Origin: Woeseiaceae bacterium | GTDB taxonomy: Bacteria; Pseudomonadota; Gammaproteobacteria; Steroidobacterales; Woeseiaceae | Reading direction: 5' to 3' | Assembly: GCA_028289545.1 (NCBI GenBank) | Contig: JANQPG010000060.1 | Location: 1-46,312 of the forward strand | DNA: 46,312 nt | Part shown: one piece after another, positions 25,067 through 32,778 of the stretch | Position numbering within the stretch: the stretch's first letter is position 1 | Layout: every line of letters starts with the position of its first letter | Program-made: the position numbers and the translations under genes | The notes under the pieces: generated by a model | The model's input: the letters and a program-made list of their open reading frames with translations, nothing else | Told to the model about the DNA's origin: nothing | Databases searched by the model: none

Positions 25067-25834
25067 GTGTGCCTCGTACTCGTCGCTTACGAAACCCGGC
25101 CGGAGTTGCCGCTGCTCGTCGCCGCCAATCGCGACGAATACCACGCGCGGCCCACCGACCCGCTGCACTGGTGGCCGGACAAACCCGGCATCGTCGCAGG
25201 CAGGGATCGGCAGGCCGGCGGCACCTGGCTCGGCATCAGCAAAAGTGGCCGCTTTGCCTGCGTCACCAACTATCGAACGGGCCGGGCGCCCGCGGATACG
25301 CTGCGATCGCGGGGCGAACTCATTACGGCGTTTCTGGAAAGCCCGCTAACGCCAATGGCGTTTCTCGACGATCTTGCGGGCAGCCGATATGCGGGCTTCA
25401 ACCTGCTGCTGTCGGACGGCCGGACACTCGCCTACGGGAACAACGTCGATACCGAGCCTCGAGAACTCGGGCACGGCATATACGGCCTCGCCAATGCGGA
25501 TCTCGACGCCCCCTGGCACAAAAGCCTGATCAGCAAAGCCGCGCTCGATCGACTGATCGCCGACGATCGTGCGGACAGCGACGCGTTGTTTGAGCTGCTG
25601 GGCAACCGGCAGACGGCGCCAGCCGACGCGCATGACGAGCATCCGCACAGCGCACTCAGCGCTCCGTTTATTGTGCTGCCCGAGTACGGCACACGCTCGT
25701 CGACTACATTGCGGGTCGCGGCGGGCGGCGCCGTCGAAATCCGCGAGCGGCGTTACTCGGCGGACGGGCGCGAACAGGGCGAAAACACCGAGACGTTTCG
25801 CCTGCAGTCTCCCCGGTCGACTTTGCCCGGCTGA
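25067..25834 (+). CDS. NRDE-family (TANGO2-like) putative Ntn-hydrolase
   Basis: The 255-residue protein starts MCLVLVAYETRPELPLLVAA, then NRDEYHARPTDPL, the motif that names the family. Cysteine 2 becomes N-terminal after removal of the methionine and could serve as an Ntn-hydrolase nucleophile. GGTWLGISKSGRFACVTNYR and AGFNLLLSDG also fit. Eukaryotic relatives (TANGO2) are linked to heme or lipid handling; the bacterial role is not settled. The GTG start gives the conserved N-terminus and lies nine bases after nudC, so the two are probably cotranscribed. The end of the gene runs into a short tandem repeat. Confidence 0.87.
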   Translation: MCLVLVAYETRPELPLLVAANRDEYHARPTDPLHWWPDKPGIVAGRDRQAGGTWLGISKSGRFACVTNYRTGRAPADTLRSRGELITAFLESPLTPMAFLDDLAGSRYAGFNLLLSDGRTLAYGNNVDTEPRELGHGIYGLANADLDAPWHKSLISKAALDRLIADDRADSDALFELLGNRQTAPADAHDEHPHSALSAPFIVLPEYGTRSSTTLRVAAGGAVEIRERRYSADGREQGENTETFRLQSPRSTLPG

Positions 25835-25872
25835 CTTTCTCTAGCTAACTTTCCCTAGCTAACTTTCTCTAG
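25820..25872. repeat. 14-nt tandem repeat spanning two convergent stop codons
   Basis: Units ACTTTCTCTAGCTA, ACTTTCCCTAGCTA and a partial ACTTTCTCTAG are adjacent. A more diverged unit, ACTTTGCCCGGCTG, precedes them inside the NRDE gene. The array contains the TGA of the NRDE gene and the TAG of the minus-strand esterase. CTAG in each unit supplies a stop on both strands. Confidence 0.75.
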
Positions 25873-26612
25873 GCCGAGTTGCCGTAGACGTCGAGCAGAA
25901 AAGACCGGATGTCGCCCAGTTCTTCGGGGCAGACGCTGTGGGGCATCGGGTACTCACGCCAGTCGACGATAAAGCCGGCGCCGCGAATCATCTCCGCGGA
26001 GTCCTGCCCGAGCGCCAGCGGCAATATCGGGTCGAAGCGGCCGTGCGCCATGAAAATCGGCAGGCTGCGCGGCTGGCCGCCGCGGTTGTCGCCGACCTCG
26101 ACGGCAAACGCCGAGGGCAGCGGCAGGTAGGTCGACAGCAGCATCAGGCCCGCAAGCGCATGCGGAAAACGCAGCCCGACGTGCGCGGCGATAGCCCCGC
26201 CCTGCGAAAAGCCGGCCAGCATGATGCGCTCCGCGGGCACGCCGGCCGCCATCTCCTCCTGAATCAGCGACAGCAGTATTTCGCTGCTTTCCGCAACACC
26301 GGCGGCATCCGAACGGCCTTCGGCGTCAAAGCTCAGGATGTCGTACCAGGCACGCATTTCCATGCCGCCGTTGACCGTGACCGGGCGCACCGGCGCATGC
26401 GGAAACACAAAACGCAGCGCCAGGTTCGACGGCAACCTGAGTTCGGGCACGACGGGCTCGAAGTCGTGGCCGTCGGCGCCCAGGCCGTGCAGCCAGATCA
26501 CCGTACCCGCCGGCGTTGCAGTGCCTTCTCCGGTGTTTCCCGCCGCACGGGCGGCGGCAAAGGCGGGTGTTTCGACAATAACGGGCGGGGTAGCGTTGGG
26601 GGGATGCGCCAT
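25869..26612 (-). CDS. Carboxylesterase/phospholipase, alpha/beta hydrolase
   Basis: A 247-residue serine hydrolase of the acyl-protein-thioesterase/carboxylesterase type. The triad is visible: serine 136 in AGFSQGGAIA, aspartate 194 in HGRFDPILP and histidine 225 in PMPHSVCPEE. The oxyanion motif WLHGLGADGHDF is at 40-51. Such enzymes act on short-chain esters or lysophospholipids; the substrate cannot be told from sequence. The first 33 residues are low-complexity and the true start may be later. It is transcribed away from argR, and its stop lies in the tandem repeat shared with the NRDE gene. Confidence 0.88.
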   Translation of the reverse strand: MAHPPNATPPVIVETPAFAAARAAGNTGEGTATPAGTVIWLHGLGADGHDFEPVVPELRLPSNLALRFVFPHAPVRPVTVNGGMEMRAWYDILSFDAEGRSDAAGVAESSEILLSLIQEEMAAGVPAERIMLAGFSQGGAIAAHVGLRFPHALAGLMLLSTYLPLPSAFAVEVGDNRGGQPRSLPIFMAHGRFDPILPLALGQDSAEMIRGAGFIVDWREYPMPHSVCPEELGDIRSFLLDVYGNSA

Positions 26613-26682
26613 GCTGCGGCGGCTCCTGTGCCAAAAGCCGAGCAGTCTAGCGGAAAAAAGTGTGCCGGTGGCTTGCTAATTT

Positions 26683-26710
26683 ATGTGCATTTATATATTT
26701 TTATGCACAT
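26683..26710. promoter_or_regulatory. Inverted repeat in the argR upstream region, candidate ArgR operator
   Basis: ATGTGCAT and ATGCACAT face each other across 12 A/T-rich bases, 32 to 59 bases before the argR start. ATTCAT follows at 26713-26718, like an ARG-box half-site. The full 18-bp ARG-box consensus is matched only in half-sites. Autoregulation by ArgR is plausible for an arginine operon led by argR. Confidence 0.45.
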
Positions 26711-26741
26711 ATTATTCATAGCAGATTGACCGGTACCGATC

Positions 26742-27197
26742 ATGCCCCCCACGCCGACAGATCAGACAGTACGGCGCGAGCAGCTCTATGCGCTGTTGCG
26801 CTCCGGCGCCGCTCGCACCCAGCAGGCGCTCGTCGACGAGCTGCAGGCAATCGGCATTGCCGCCACACAGTCCAGCGTCAGCCGGGATTTGAAAGAACTG
26901 GGCGCCGTCAAAACCCGCGGCGGCTATGTGCTGCCCGCCGCCAACGACGACGAAAGTGACGACGAACTGCGTGCCGTCAGCGACCTTGTGCGCGACATCA
27001 AGACGGCCGGCCCCAACCTGCTCGTCATAAAAACCGGCGCCGGCGCGGCCCAGCGCGTTGCCCTGGCTCTCGATCGCAGCGACTGGCCGGAAATTGTCGG
27101 CAATATCGGCGGCGACGACACCGTGTTTGTCGCAACGGCATCGCTGGCCCAGCAGAAACGCCTGATCTCCCGACTCAACATCATTGGTTACCGATAA
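26742..27197 (+). CDS. argR: Arginine repressor ArgR
   Basis: Hexameric arginine-responsive regulator, 151 residues. The N-terminal winged helix has the family signature TQSSVSRDLKELGAVK (about residues 42-57). The C-terminal oligomerisation/arginine-binding domain contains LLVIKTGAGAAQRVALALD and IGGDDTVFVA (aspartates of the GDDT motif bind arginine). It leads an operon of eight genes with almost no gaps and presumably controls it and itself through the inverted repeat upstream. Confidence 0.93.
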   Translation: MPPTPTDQTVRREQLYALLRSGAARTQQALVDELQAIGIAATQSSVSRDLKELGAVKTRGGYVLPAANDDESDDELRAVSDLVRDIKTAGPNLLVIKTGAGAAQRVALALDRSDWPEIVGNIGGDDTVFVATASLAQQKRLISRLNIIGYR

Positions 27198-27207
27198 GGA
27201 TCCCCTC

Positions 27208-28422
27208 GTGTCAGAGACTGACTCCTCACCCATTATTCTTGCGTTTTCCGGCGGGCTGGATACGTCGTTTTGTGTGCCGTGGCTGAAGGAAACCTATAGC
27301 CGCGAGGTCATTACGGCCACGATCGACACCGGGGGCCTGGATGCGGAAGCGGCGGCGCGCCTGGAACAGCGCGCACTGGCGCTGGGTGCTGTGGAGCACG
27401 TGCTCGTCGATGCCCGGCAGGATTTCTTCGACGGCGTGATCCGTCACCTGATTGCCGGCAACGTGCTGCGCGGCAACGCTTACCCGCTGTGTGTCGGCGC
27501 GGAGCGCGGACTGCAGGCACAGCGGCTTGCCGAGCTGGCGGTCGCCCGGAAGGCAACCACGGTCGCTCACGGCTGCACGGCTGCCGGCAACGACCAGGTG
27601 CGCTTCGAGGTTGCCTTGCGCACGCTGAGCCCCGGCCTGGAAGTCCTTGCACCCGTGCGCGACAACAGCTGGATTCGCGAAGAGCAGCTCGCGTATCTCG
27701 AAAAACACGGACTACCCCTGCCCGACCAGGGATCGGACTATTCGATCAACCGCGGTCTGTGGGGCATTACGATCGGCGGCCGGGAGACGCTGACCTCACA
27801 AGCGAGCATTCCGGAATCGGCCTGGGTGCTGTCCGCCCATGCATTCAGCGAACCGGTCGACCCATCCACCCACGAGCTCGAATTCGAGGCCGGCATACCG
27901 GTGGCGCTCGACGGGGAACCGCTGCCACCCGTTCTGCTGATCGAAAAACTCGAACGGCTCGCGGGCCGTTATGGCATTGGCCGCGGCATCCATCTGGGCG
28001 ACACGGTGCTCGGCACCAAGGGCCGCGTGGCCTTCGAGGCACCGGCGGCCATTACCCTGATTACGGCGCATCGCGAACTCGAAAAACTGGTGTTGAGCGC
28101 ACAGCAGGCGAGGCTCAAGGACACGCTGGCGGCCGCCTACGGCGATCTTGTCCACGAGGGCCGGCAGCTCGACCTCGTGTGCAGGGACGTCGAGGCGTTC
28201 TTCGACTCTTCACAAACGCGGGTCAGCGGCACGGTGCAGTTTACGCTCAGGCCGGGCTTGCTGTTCATCGACGGCACCGACTCGCCGCACTCGCTGCTCG
28301 CGGCCACGCGCGGCGTTTACGGAGAGGCGGCGGGGGAATGGACCGCCGCCGATACGCTGGGTTTTGCGCGTGTCCTGTCGCTGACCGGCACCTTGCAAAC
28401 CCGCGCGGCTGAACGGTCATGA
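27208..28422 (+). CDS. argG: Argininosuccinate synthase
   Basis: ATP-dependent ligation of citrulline and aspartate. The 404-residue product has the PP-loop AFSGGLDTSFC (residues 11-21), AGNVLRGNAYPLCVGAER and AHGCTAAGNDQVRFEVAL. The segments SINRGLWGITIGGRETL and FEAPAAITLITAHRELEKL also occur. By eye it looks closer to the ArgG of Bacteroidetes, which work beside acylornithine transcarbamylases, than to E. coli ArgG. The GTG at 27208 is chosen because AAGGA lies seven bases upstream; eight more in-frame codons lie before it, inside argR. Its stop overlaps the next start by ATGA. Confidence 0.93.
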   Translation: MSETDSSPIILAFSGGLDTSFCVPWLKETYSREVITATIDTGGLDAEAAARLEQRALALGAVEHVLVDARQDFFDGVIRHLIAGNVLRGNAYPLCVGAERGLQAQRLAELAVARKATTVAHGCTAAGNDQVRFEVALRTLSPGLEVLAPVRDNSWIREEQLAYLEKHGLPLPDQGSDYSINRGLWGITIGGRETLTSQASIPESAWVLSAHAFSEPVDPSTHELEFEAGIPVALDGEPLPPVLLIEKLERLAGRYGIGRGIHLGDTVLGTKGRVAFEAPAAITLITAHRELEKLVLSAQQARLKDTLAAAYGDLVHEGRQLDLVCRDVEAFFDSSQTRVSGTVQFTLRPGLLFIDGTDSPHSLLAATRGVYGEAAGEWTAADTLGFARVLSLTGTLQTRAAERS

Positions 28423-29474
28423 AATCCGTCGTTGTCGACAAGATTGCCTCCGTGGCGCAACACAGCGACCTGGCTGACGATGTGCGCCTGTCGGGCGAGA
28501 TACCCTGCGAGGAAGGTGTGCTCGTGGCGGTCCGCGTCTTGAACAACAAGTCCCGCTACAACCAGCTCGAACTGACGTCCGGCCGCATGGCGACCGTGGC
28601 CGCGGGCGACGTCATCGTCGGCGCGCTCGGTCATCGCAACGCACTGCGCGGCTATTCCGGCAAGCTGCCGACCGAACTCGCCGTTGGCGACACGCTGCAG
28701 CTCCTCAATATCGGCGGCGTACTCGGGCTCTGCGACTCCGCCAACCCCGATGTCGGCCCGCCGTTCAACTGCGAGGTACTCGGCACGGTTCTGCACTTTC
28801 CCTATCTGGGCGAGCGTATTGGCGTGCCCGCGCGCGTGGGCGAGCAGAACCTGGACGACGCACCTCAATTCGACACGGCCGGCGTACCCGTCGTTGCGCT
28901 GGCCGGCACCTGCATGGACTCGGGAAAAACCGCGGCCGCGTGTGCCGTGGTCAGCCGTCTGCGACAACGCGGCAAATCCGTTGCCGCCTGCAAGGCCACG
29001 GGTGTCTCGCTACGCCGCGACATCCTCGCCATGCAGGATGCCGGCGCCCACGAGGCCATGATTTTTTCGGATTTTGGGATTGTCACGACAACCGCCAGCA
29101 ACGGCCCGGAGCTGACCCGCGCATTGCTGACCCGTCTGGCCGCCAACGCGCCGGACGTCATTGTCCTCGAACTCGGCGACGGCCTGCTCGGTTCTTACGG
29201 CGTGGAAGCCATCCTGGAAGACGCGGCCATCCGCGACAGCCTGACTGCCGTGCTGCTGTGCGCCAACGACCCGGTCTCGGCCTGGGGCGGCGCGCGTATC
29301 CTTCGCGAGCAACATCAGATCGAGCCCGCGGTAGTGACCGGTCCGGCAACGGACAACGCCGTTGGGATCGAGCAGATCCAGTCGCGCATGGGGCTACCCG
29401 CCATCAACGCGCTGGCCAACGCCGTCGAGCTGGGCGACCACGTGGCCGCCGCGTTATGGGGGCCTGACGCATGA
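28419..29474 (+). CDS. P-loop protein of unknown function inside the arginine operon, BioD/DUF1611-like fold
   Basis: I do not recognise a characterised function for this 351-residue protein. Residues 1 to about 150 look like a beta-rich domain (GDVIVGALGHRN, LQLLNIGGVLGLCDSANPD). Residues about 155-350 carry GTCMDSGKT (163-171), which has the same spacing as the GTDTEVGKT nucleotide loop of dethiobiotin synthetase. A lysine-containing strand follows (VAACKATG, about 188-195). Next are DAGA and DFG, then VIVLELGDGLLGSYG (248-260), where dethiobiotin synthetase has its glutamate-glycine motif. DUF1611-type proteins share this layout. It is coupled by ATGA overlaps to argG before and argC after, which implies a role in, or control of, arginine synthesis. 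It does not resemble any acyl-citrulline deacylase. Confidence 0.75.
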   Translation: MKSVVVDKIASVAQHSDLADDVRLSGEIPCEEGVLVAVRVLNNKSRYNQLELTSGRMATVAAGDVIVGALGHRNALRGYSGKLPTELAVGDTLQLLNIGGVLGLCDSANPDVGPPFNCEVLGTVLHFPYLGERIGVPARVGEQNLDDAPQFDTAGVPVVALAGTCMDSGKTAAACAVVSRLRQRGKSVAACKATGVSLRRDILAMQDAGAHEAMIFSDFGIVTTTASNGPELTRALLTRLAANAPDVIVLELGDGLLGSYGVEAILEDAAIRDSLTAVLLCANDPVSAWGGARILREQHQIEPAVVTGPATDNAVGIEQIQSRMGLPAINALANAVELGDHVAAALWGPDA

Positions 29475-30529
29475 GCCGCCGGATCCCAACGGCCGTGCTG
29501 GGCGCCACCGGCTACGTGGGCGGCGAACTCCTGCGGCTGATTGCCGCACACCCGGATTTTGAACTCACGGCCGCCGTTTCCGAAAGCCGCTCAGGCGAAC
29601 CGATTGCCGAAACGTTTGGTCACCTCCAACCCGTGCTCGGCGACGCCGCGTTTGCCGAGCCGGGAAGCTGGTTCGAGCAGCTCTCTGCTGAGCAGCCCAT
29701 GGCCGTGTTCTCAGCGGCGCCGCACGGCGCATCGGCTGCGCTGCTCGCACGCACCATCGCCGCGGCAAAAACGCGCGGCGCGGACCTGCACGTCGTCGAC
29801 GCCTCGGCGGACTTCCGCTTTGCGGAACGCGAGGCCTACGAAAACATCTACGGCACGCACGGCGCGCCCGACTTGCTGAGCGACTTCAGTGCCGGCCTGC
29901 CCGAACACAGCGGCCCCCCGACAACGCCGCACATCGGCAACCCGGGCTGTTTCGCAACAGCGATGCTGCTGGCCATTGTGCCCGTGCTGCGCGCGGGGCT
30001 GGGGAACGGCGAGTTCCAGGCTGCAGGGATTACCGGCAGCACCGGCTCCGGTCGCCAACCCCAGGCCGGCACACATCACCCCGTTCGGCACAGCAATCTG
30101 TACGCCTACAAGGCGCTCGAGCACCGTCATGCGCCCGAGGTGGTGGCAATGGCGCACCTGGCCTCCGGACACACGCCGACGCTGCACTTCGTGCCGCACT
30201 CCGGACCGTTTGCGCGCGGCATCCACATGACCGTATTCAGCGCCCTCGCTGCCGGCAAAGGCGAGCAGGAGGTGCTCGATGCGTTCGATGCCTGCTACGC
30301 TGACAGCCCGTTTGTGCACGTCGTTGAGGGCACGCCGAAACTCAAGGACGTCGTCGCGAGCAACCACGCTCGGATTGGCATTGCGGTGCAAGACCGGCAG
30401 CTTGTCGTGACCGCCGTTATCGACAACCTCGTCAAGGGCGCCGCCGGCGGCGCCGTGCAGTGGATGAACCGGCTCTTCGAGCTCCCGGAAACCCGCGGTC
30501 TGGAAGCGGCCGCACCCGCCTGGACATAA
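29471..30529 (+). CDS. argC: N-acyl-gamma-glutamyl-phosphate reductase
   Basis: NADPH-dependent reduction of N-acylglutamyl phosphate to the semialdehyde. The 352-residue product begins with the Rossmann loop LGATGYVGGELLRLIAAHP (residues 9-27). The nucleophilic cysteine is in HIGNPGCFATAM (about 158) and substrate-binding residues are in TGSTGSGRQPQAGTHHPVRH. HFVPHSGPFARGIHMTV contains the catalytic histidine region. It overlaps the P-loop gene by ATGA and argD follows after four bases. Whether the acyl group is acetyl or succinyl cannot be read from this gene. Confidence 0.92.
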   Translation: MSRRIPTAVLGATGYVGGELLRLIAAHPDFELTAAVSESRSGEPIAETFGHLQPVLGDAAFAEPGSWFEQLSAEQPMAVFSAAPHGASAALLARTIAAAKTRGADLHVVDASADFRFAEREAYENIYGTHGAPDLLSDFSAGLPEHSGPPTTPHIGNPGCFATAMLLAIVPVLRAGLGNGEFQAAGITGSTGSGRQPQAGTHHPVRHSNLYAYKALEHRHAPEVVAMAHLASGHTPTLHFVPHSGPFARGIHMTVFSALAAGKGEQEVLDAFDACYADSPFVHVVEGTPKLKDVVASNHARIGIAVQDRQLVVTAVIDNLVKGAAGGAVQWMNRLFELPETRGLEAAAPAWT

Positions 30530-30533
30530 CACT

Positions 30534-31730
30534 ATGCTAGACACCATCGCCGACAGCGACCCGCGGCAACGCGAAGCGCACGCGACCATTCCGGTCTACG
30601 GTCAGTTGCCGTTTGTGCCGGTCCGCGCGGCCGGCTGCGACATATTCACGGACGATGGCCGGCAGATCCTCGATCTGTACGGCGGCCACGCCGTTGCGTC
30701 GCTGGGCTATGGCCACCCGGCGCTGACCAGAGCCATCGAGAAGCAGGCTCGGCGGCTCCTGTTTCAGAGCAACGCCGTTGCGGTCGACGTGCGCGCGGAA
30801 GCCGCGGAGAAACTCGTCGCAACGGCACCGGAATCCCTGACCCGCGCCTTTTTTGTCAACTCCGGAGCGGAAGCCAACGAAAACGCGCTGCGCATGGCGC
30901 TGATCGCCACTGGTCGGCAGAAGATTCTTGCCGTCAGCCAGGGTTTCCACGGCCGCACTGCGGCGGCTGCGGCCGCAACCTGGAATTCCGCCGGCTGGTA
31001 CGGCTTCCCGGCAAAACCGTTCGATGTCGACTTCATACCGCGCAACGATTGCTCCGCCGCCGCGGCCATGTTCGATCCGGAGGTTGCCGCCGTCATCGTC
31101 GAACCGATACAGGGGGTCGCGGGCGCATTCGACCTGGCGCCGGAGTTCCTCGGCACGCTGCGCTCGGCAAGCAGGGAGCACGGCGCCTTGCTGATTGCGG
31201 ACGAGGTGCAATCGGGCATGGGACGCTCCGGGCAGTTTTTCGCCTGCCAGGTGCACGGCATCGAACCCGATCTTCTGACCTCCGCGAAGTCGCTGGGCGG
31301 CGGCGTCCCCATCGGTGCGGTGCTCGCGAGCGACGCGGTGGCCAGTCACTTCAAACCGGGCTCGCTGGGCACAACCTTTGGCGGAGGCCCACTCGCGGCA
31401 GCCGCCAGCATTGCCGTCATTGACGCGATCCGGCGGGAGGAGCTGCTCGGCAACGTGCGCGCCCGTGAAGCGCAGATTCGCGAGAGCTGCGTTGTCGGTC
31501 CCGTCAAACGAATACAGGGTATGGGCCTGTTGCTCGGACTGGTTTGCGACCGCCCGGCCATCGAGGTGCGCGACGCTCTGCTCGAACACGACATACTGAC
31601 CGGCACGAGCGGCGATCCCGACGTGCTGAGAATACTGGCGCCGCTGGTGCTCGAAGCCAGCCATGTCGAGAGACTGGCCAGCGCACTGGCTAGCATCCCC
31701 CCTGGTGCCCTGAGTCATGAATACGCATGA
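30534..31730 (+). CDS. argD: N-acylornithine aminotransferase
   Basis: PLP-dependent transfer of an amino group to N-acylglutamate semialdehyde. The 398-residue protein shows DLYGGHAVASLGYGHPAL, FFVNSGAEANENALRMA (about 103-119) and GFHGRTAAA. The PLP aspartate is in IADEVQSGMGRSG (about 222-234) and the Schiff-base lysine in TSAKSLGGGVPIGA (about 250). GTTFGGGPLAAAA also fits. The last six codons and the stop lie inside a copy of the dispersed 35-nt motif, so the protein end ALSHEYA is encoded by the repeat. Confidence 0.92.
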   Translation: MLDTIADSDPRQREAHATIPVYGQLPFVPVRAAGCDIFTDDGRQILDLYGGHAVASLGYGHPALTRAIEKQARRLLFQSNAVAVDVRAEAAEKLVATAPESLTRAFFVNSGAEANENALRMALIATGRQKILAVSQGFHGRTAAAAAATWNSAGWYGFPAKPFDVDFIPRNDCSAAAAMFDPEVAAVIVEPIQGVAGAFDLAPEFLGTLRSASREHGALLIADEVQSGMGRSGQFFACQVHGIEPDLLTSAKSLGGGVPIGAVLASDAVASHFKPGSLGTTFGGGPLAAAASIAVIDAIRREELLGNVRAREAQIRESCVVGPVKRIQGMGLLLGLVCDRPAIEVRDALLEHDILTGTSGDPDVLRILAPLVLEASHVERLASALASIPPGALSHEYA

Positions 31731-31740
31731 TTTCAGAGCC
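31706..31740 (+). repeat. Dispersed 35-nt motif, copy between argD and the carbamoyltransferase gene
   Basis: Begins TGCCCTGAGTC and ends CATGATTTCAGAGCC; 31 of 35 positions agree with the copy before ispA. TCATG (31715-31719) and CATGA (31726-31730) can pair around a six-base loop, with TGA and TCA extending the stem. It overlaps the argD stop and ends 30 bases before the next start codon, in the largest gap of the operon. Confidence 0.75.
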
Positions 31741-31770
31741 ACTGATCTTTGACGAAAACAGGATTGCTCG

Positions 31771-32778
31771 ATGAAAGCGTTTAACGATCTTGCAGACTTT
31801 ACGACCGAGGAACTCGAAGCCCTGCTCGAGCTCGCCGGACGGCTCGATACACACCCCGAGCCCGAGGCACTGAAGGGCAAGGTGCTGTCGCTCTTGTTCC
31901 TGAGCCCGTCGCTGCGCACGCTCGCGTCGTTCCAGGCCGCAATGACGCGCCTTGGCGGCGGCTCGTTCGTCATTTCGCCCGACATGTCGATTCACGGTCT
32001 CGAAACGCGCCCCGGCATCGTCATGGACGGTTCGGCCGCTGAACACATCCGCGAAGCCGTGCCGGTCATCGCCTCCTACGGGGACGCTATCGGCATTCGC
32101 GCGTTCGCGGAGCGGAAGAATCTCGAATCGGACCTTGCGGAAACGGAGTTTTCCGCGCTGACCAGCCTGATCGATACGCCATACATCAACATGGAATCGG
32201 CCATGGGCCACCCGTGCCAGAACCTGGCGGACTGGAAAACCCTGGACGACCTCGGCATTCCGGCAAACGGCGGCAAGTTCGTATTGAGCTGGGCGTATCA
32301 CCCGAAAGCGCTGCCGCTTGCCGTGCCGGCTTCGACGCTGTACACGGCCGCCCGCCGCGGCATGGACGTTACGGTCCTGCGGCCCGAAGGCTTCGAACTG
32401 CCTGAACCGCTCATGCAGAAGGCGCGCGGCGCCGCGGAGAGCGCCGGCGGCTCGGTCACCGAGACCAACCAGCGCACGAAAGCGATGGAGGGCGCACACG
32501 TCATCTACGCAAAATCCTGGTCGTCGACAAAACACTATGGCGATCGACTCGGCGATCAGGCGCTGCGTAACGAACTCGTGGACTGGTGTGTCGACGAGCC
32601 GTGGTTCGACAACGCGCGGGAGGACTGCCGTTTCATGCACTGTCTGCCGGTGCGGCGCGGCGTGGTGGTCGCGGAGCGCGTGCTCGACGGGCCGCGCAGC
32701 GTTGTCATCCAGGAGGCGCGCAATCGCATGCTCGCGCAAATGGCCGTGCTGCATCAGATGCTCGGGAGCGGATCGTGA
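31771..32778 (+). CDS. argF': N-acylornithine carbamoyltransferase (acetyl- or succinyl-ornithine)
   Basis: Makes N-acylcitrulline from carbamoyl phosphate and acylated ornithine. The 335-residue product matches the Xanthomonas acetylornithine and Bacteroides succinylornithine transcarbamylases: MDGSAAEHIREAVPVI, INMESAMGHPCQNLADW, WAYHPKALPLAVPAS, HVIYAKSW and FMHCLPVRR. Glutamate 92 of the Xanthomonas enzyme, which selects acetylornithine, aligns with alanine 90 here (in GSAAEH). The Bacteroides enzyme has proline there, and substitution of this glutamate was reported to swap specificity to succinylornithine. The carbamoyl-phosphate motif reads SPSLRTLASF, without the usual second arginine of STRTR. 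It overlaps argB by GTGA. Confidence 0.9.
   Translation: MKAFNDLADFTTEELEALLELAGRLDTHPEPEALKGKVLSLLFLSPSLRTLASFQAAMTRLGGGSFVISPDMSIHGLETRPGIVMDGSAAEHIREAVPVIASYGDAIGIRAFAERKNLESDLAETEFSALTSLIDTPYINMESAMGHPCQNLADWKTLDDLGIPANGGKFVLSWAYHPKALPLAVPASTLYTAARRGMDVTVLRPEGFELPEPLMQKARGAAESAGGSVTETNQRTKAMEGAHVIYAKSWSSTKHYGDRLGDQALRNELVDWCVDEPWFDNAREDCRFMHCLPVRRGVVVAERVLDGPRSVVIQEARNRMLAQMAVLHQMLGSGS

Noticed and set aside
28419..29474. Reading the P-loop protein as a missing acylcitrulline deacylase (ArgE type)
   Set aside because: It has no M20 metal-binding His/Asp/Glu motifs; the visible motifs are those of a nucleotide-binding BioD-like fold.
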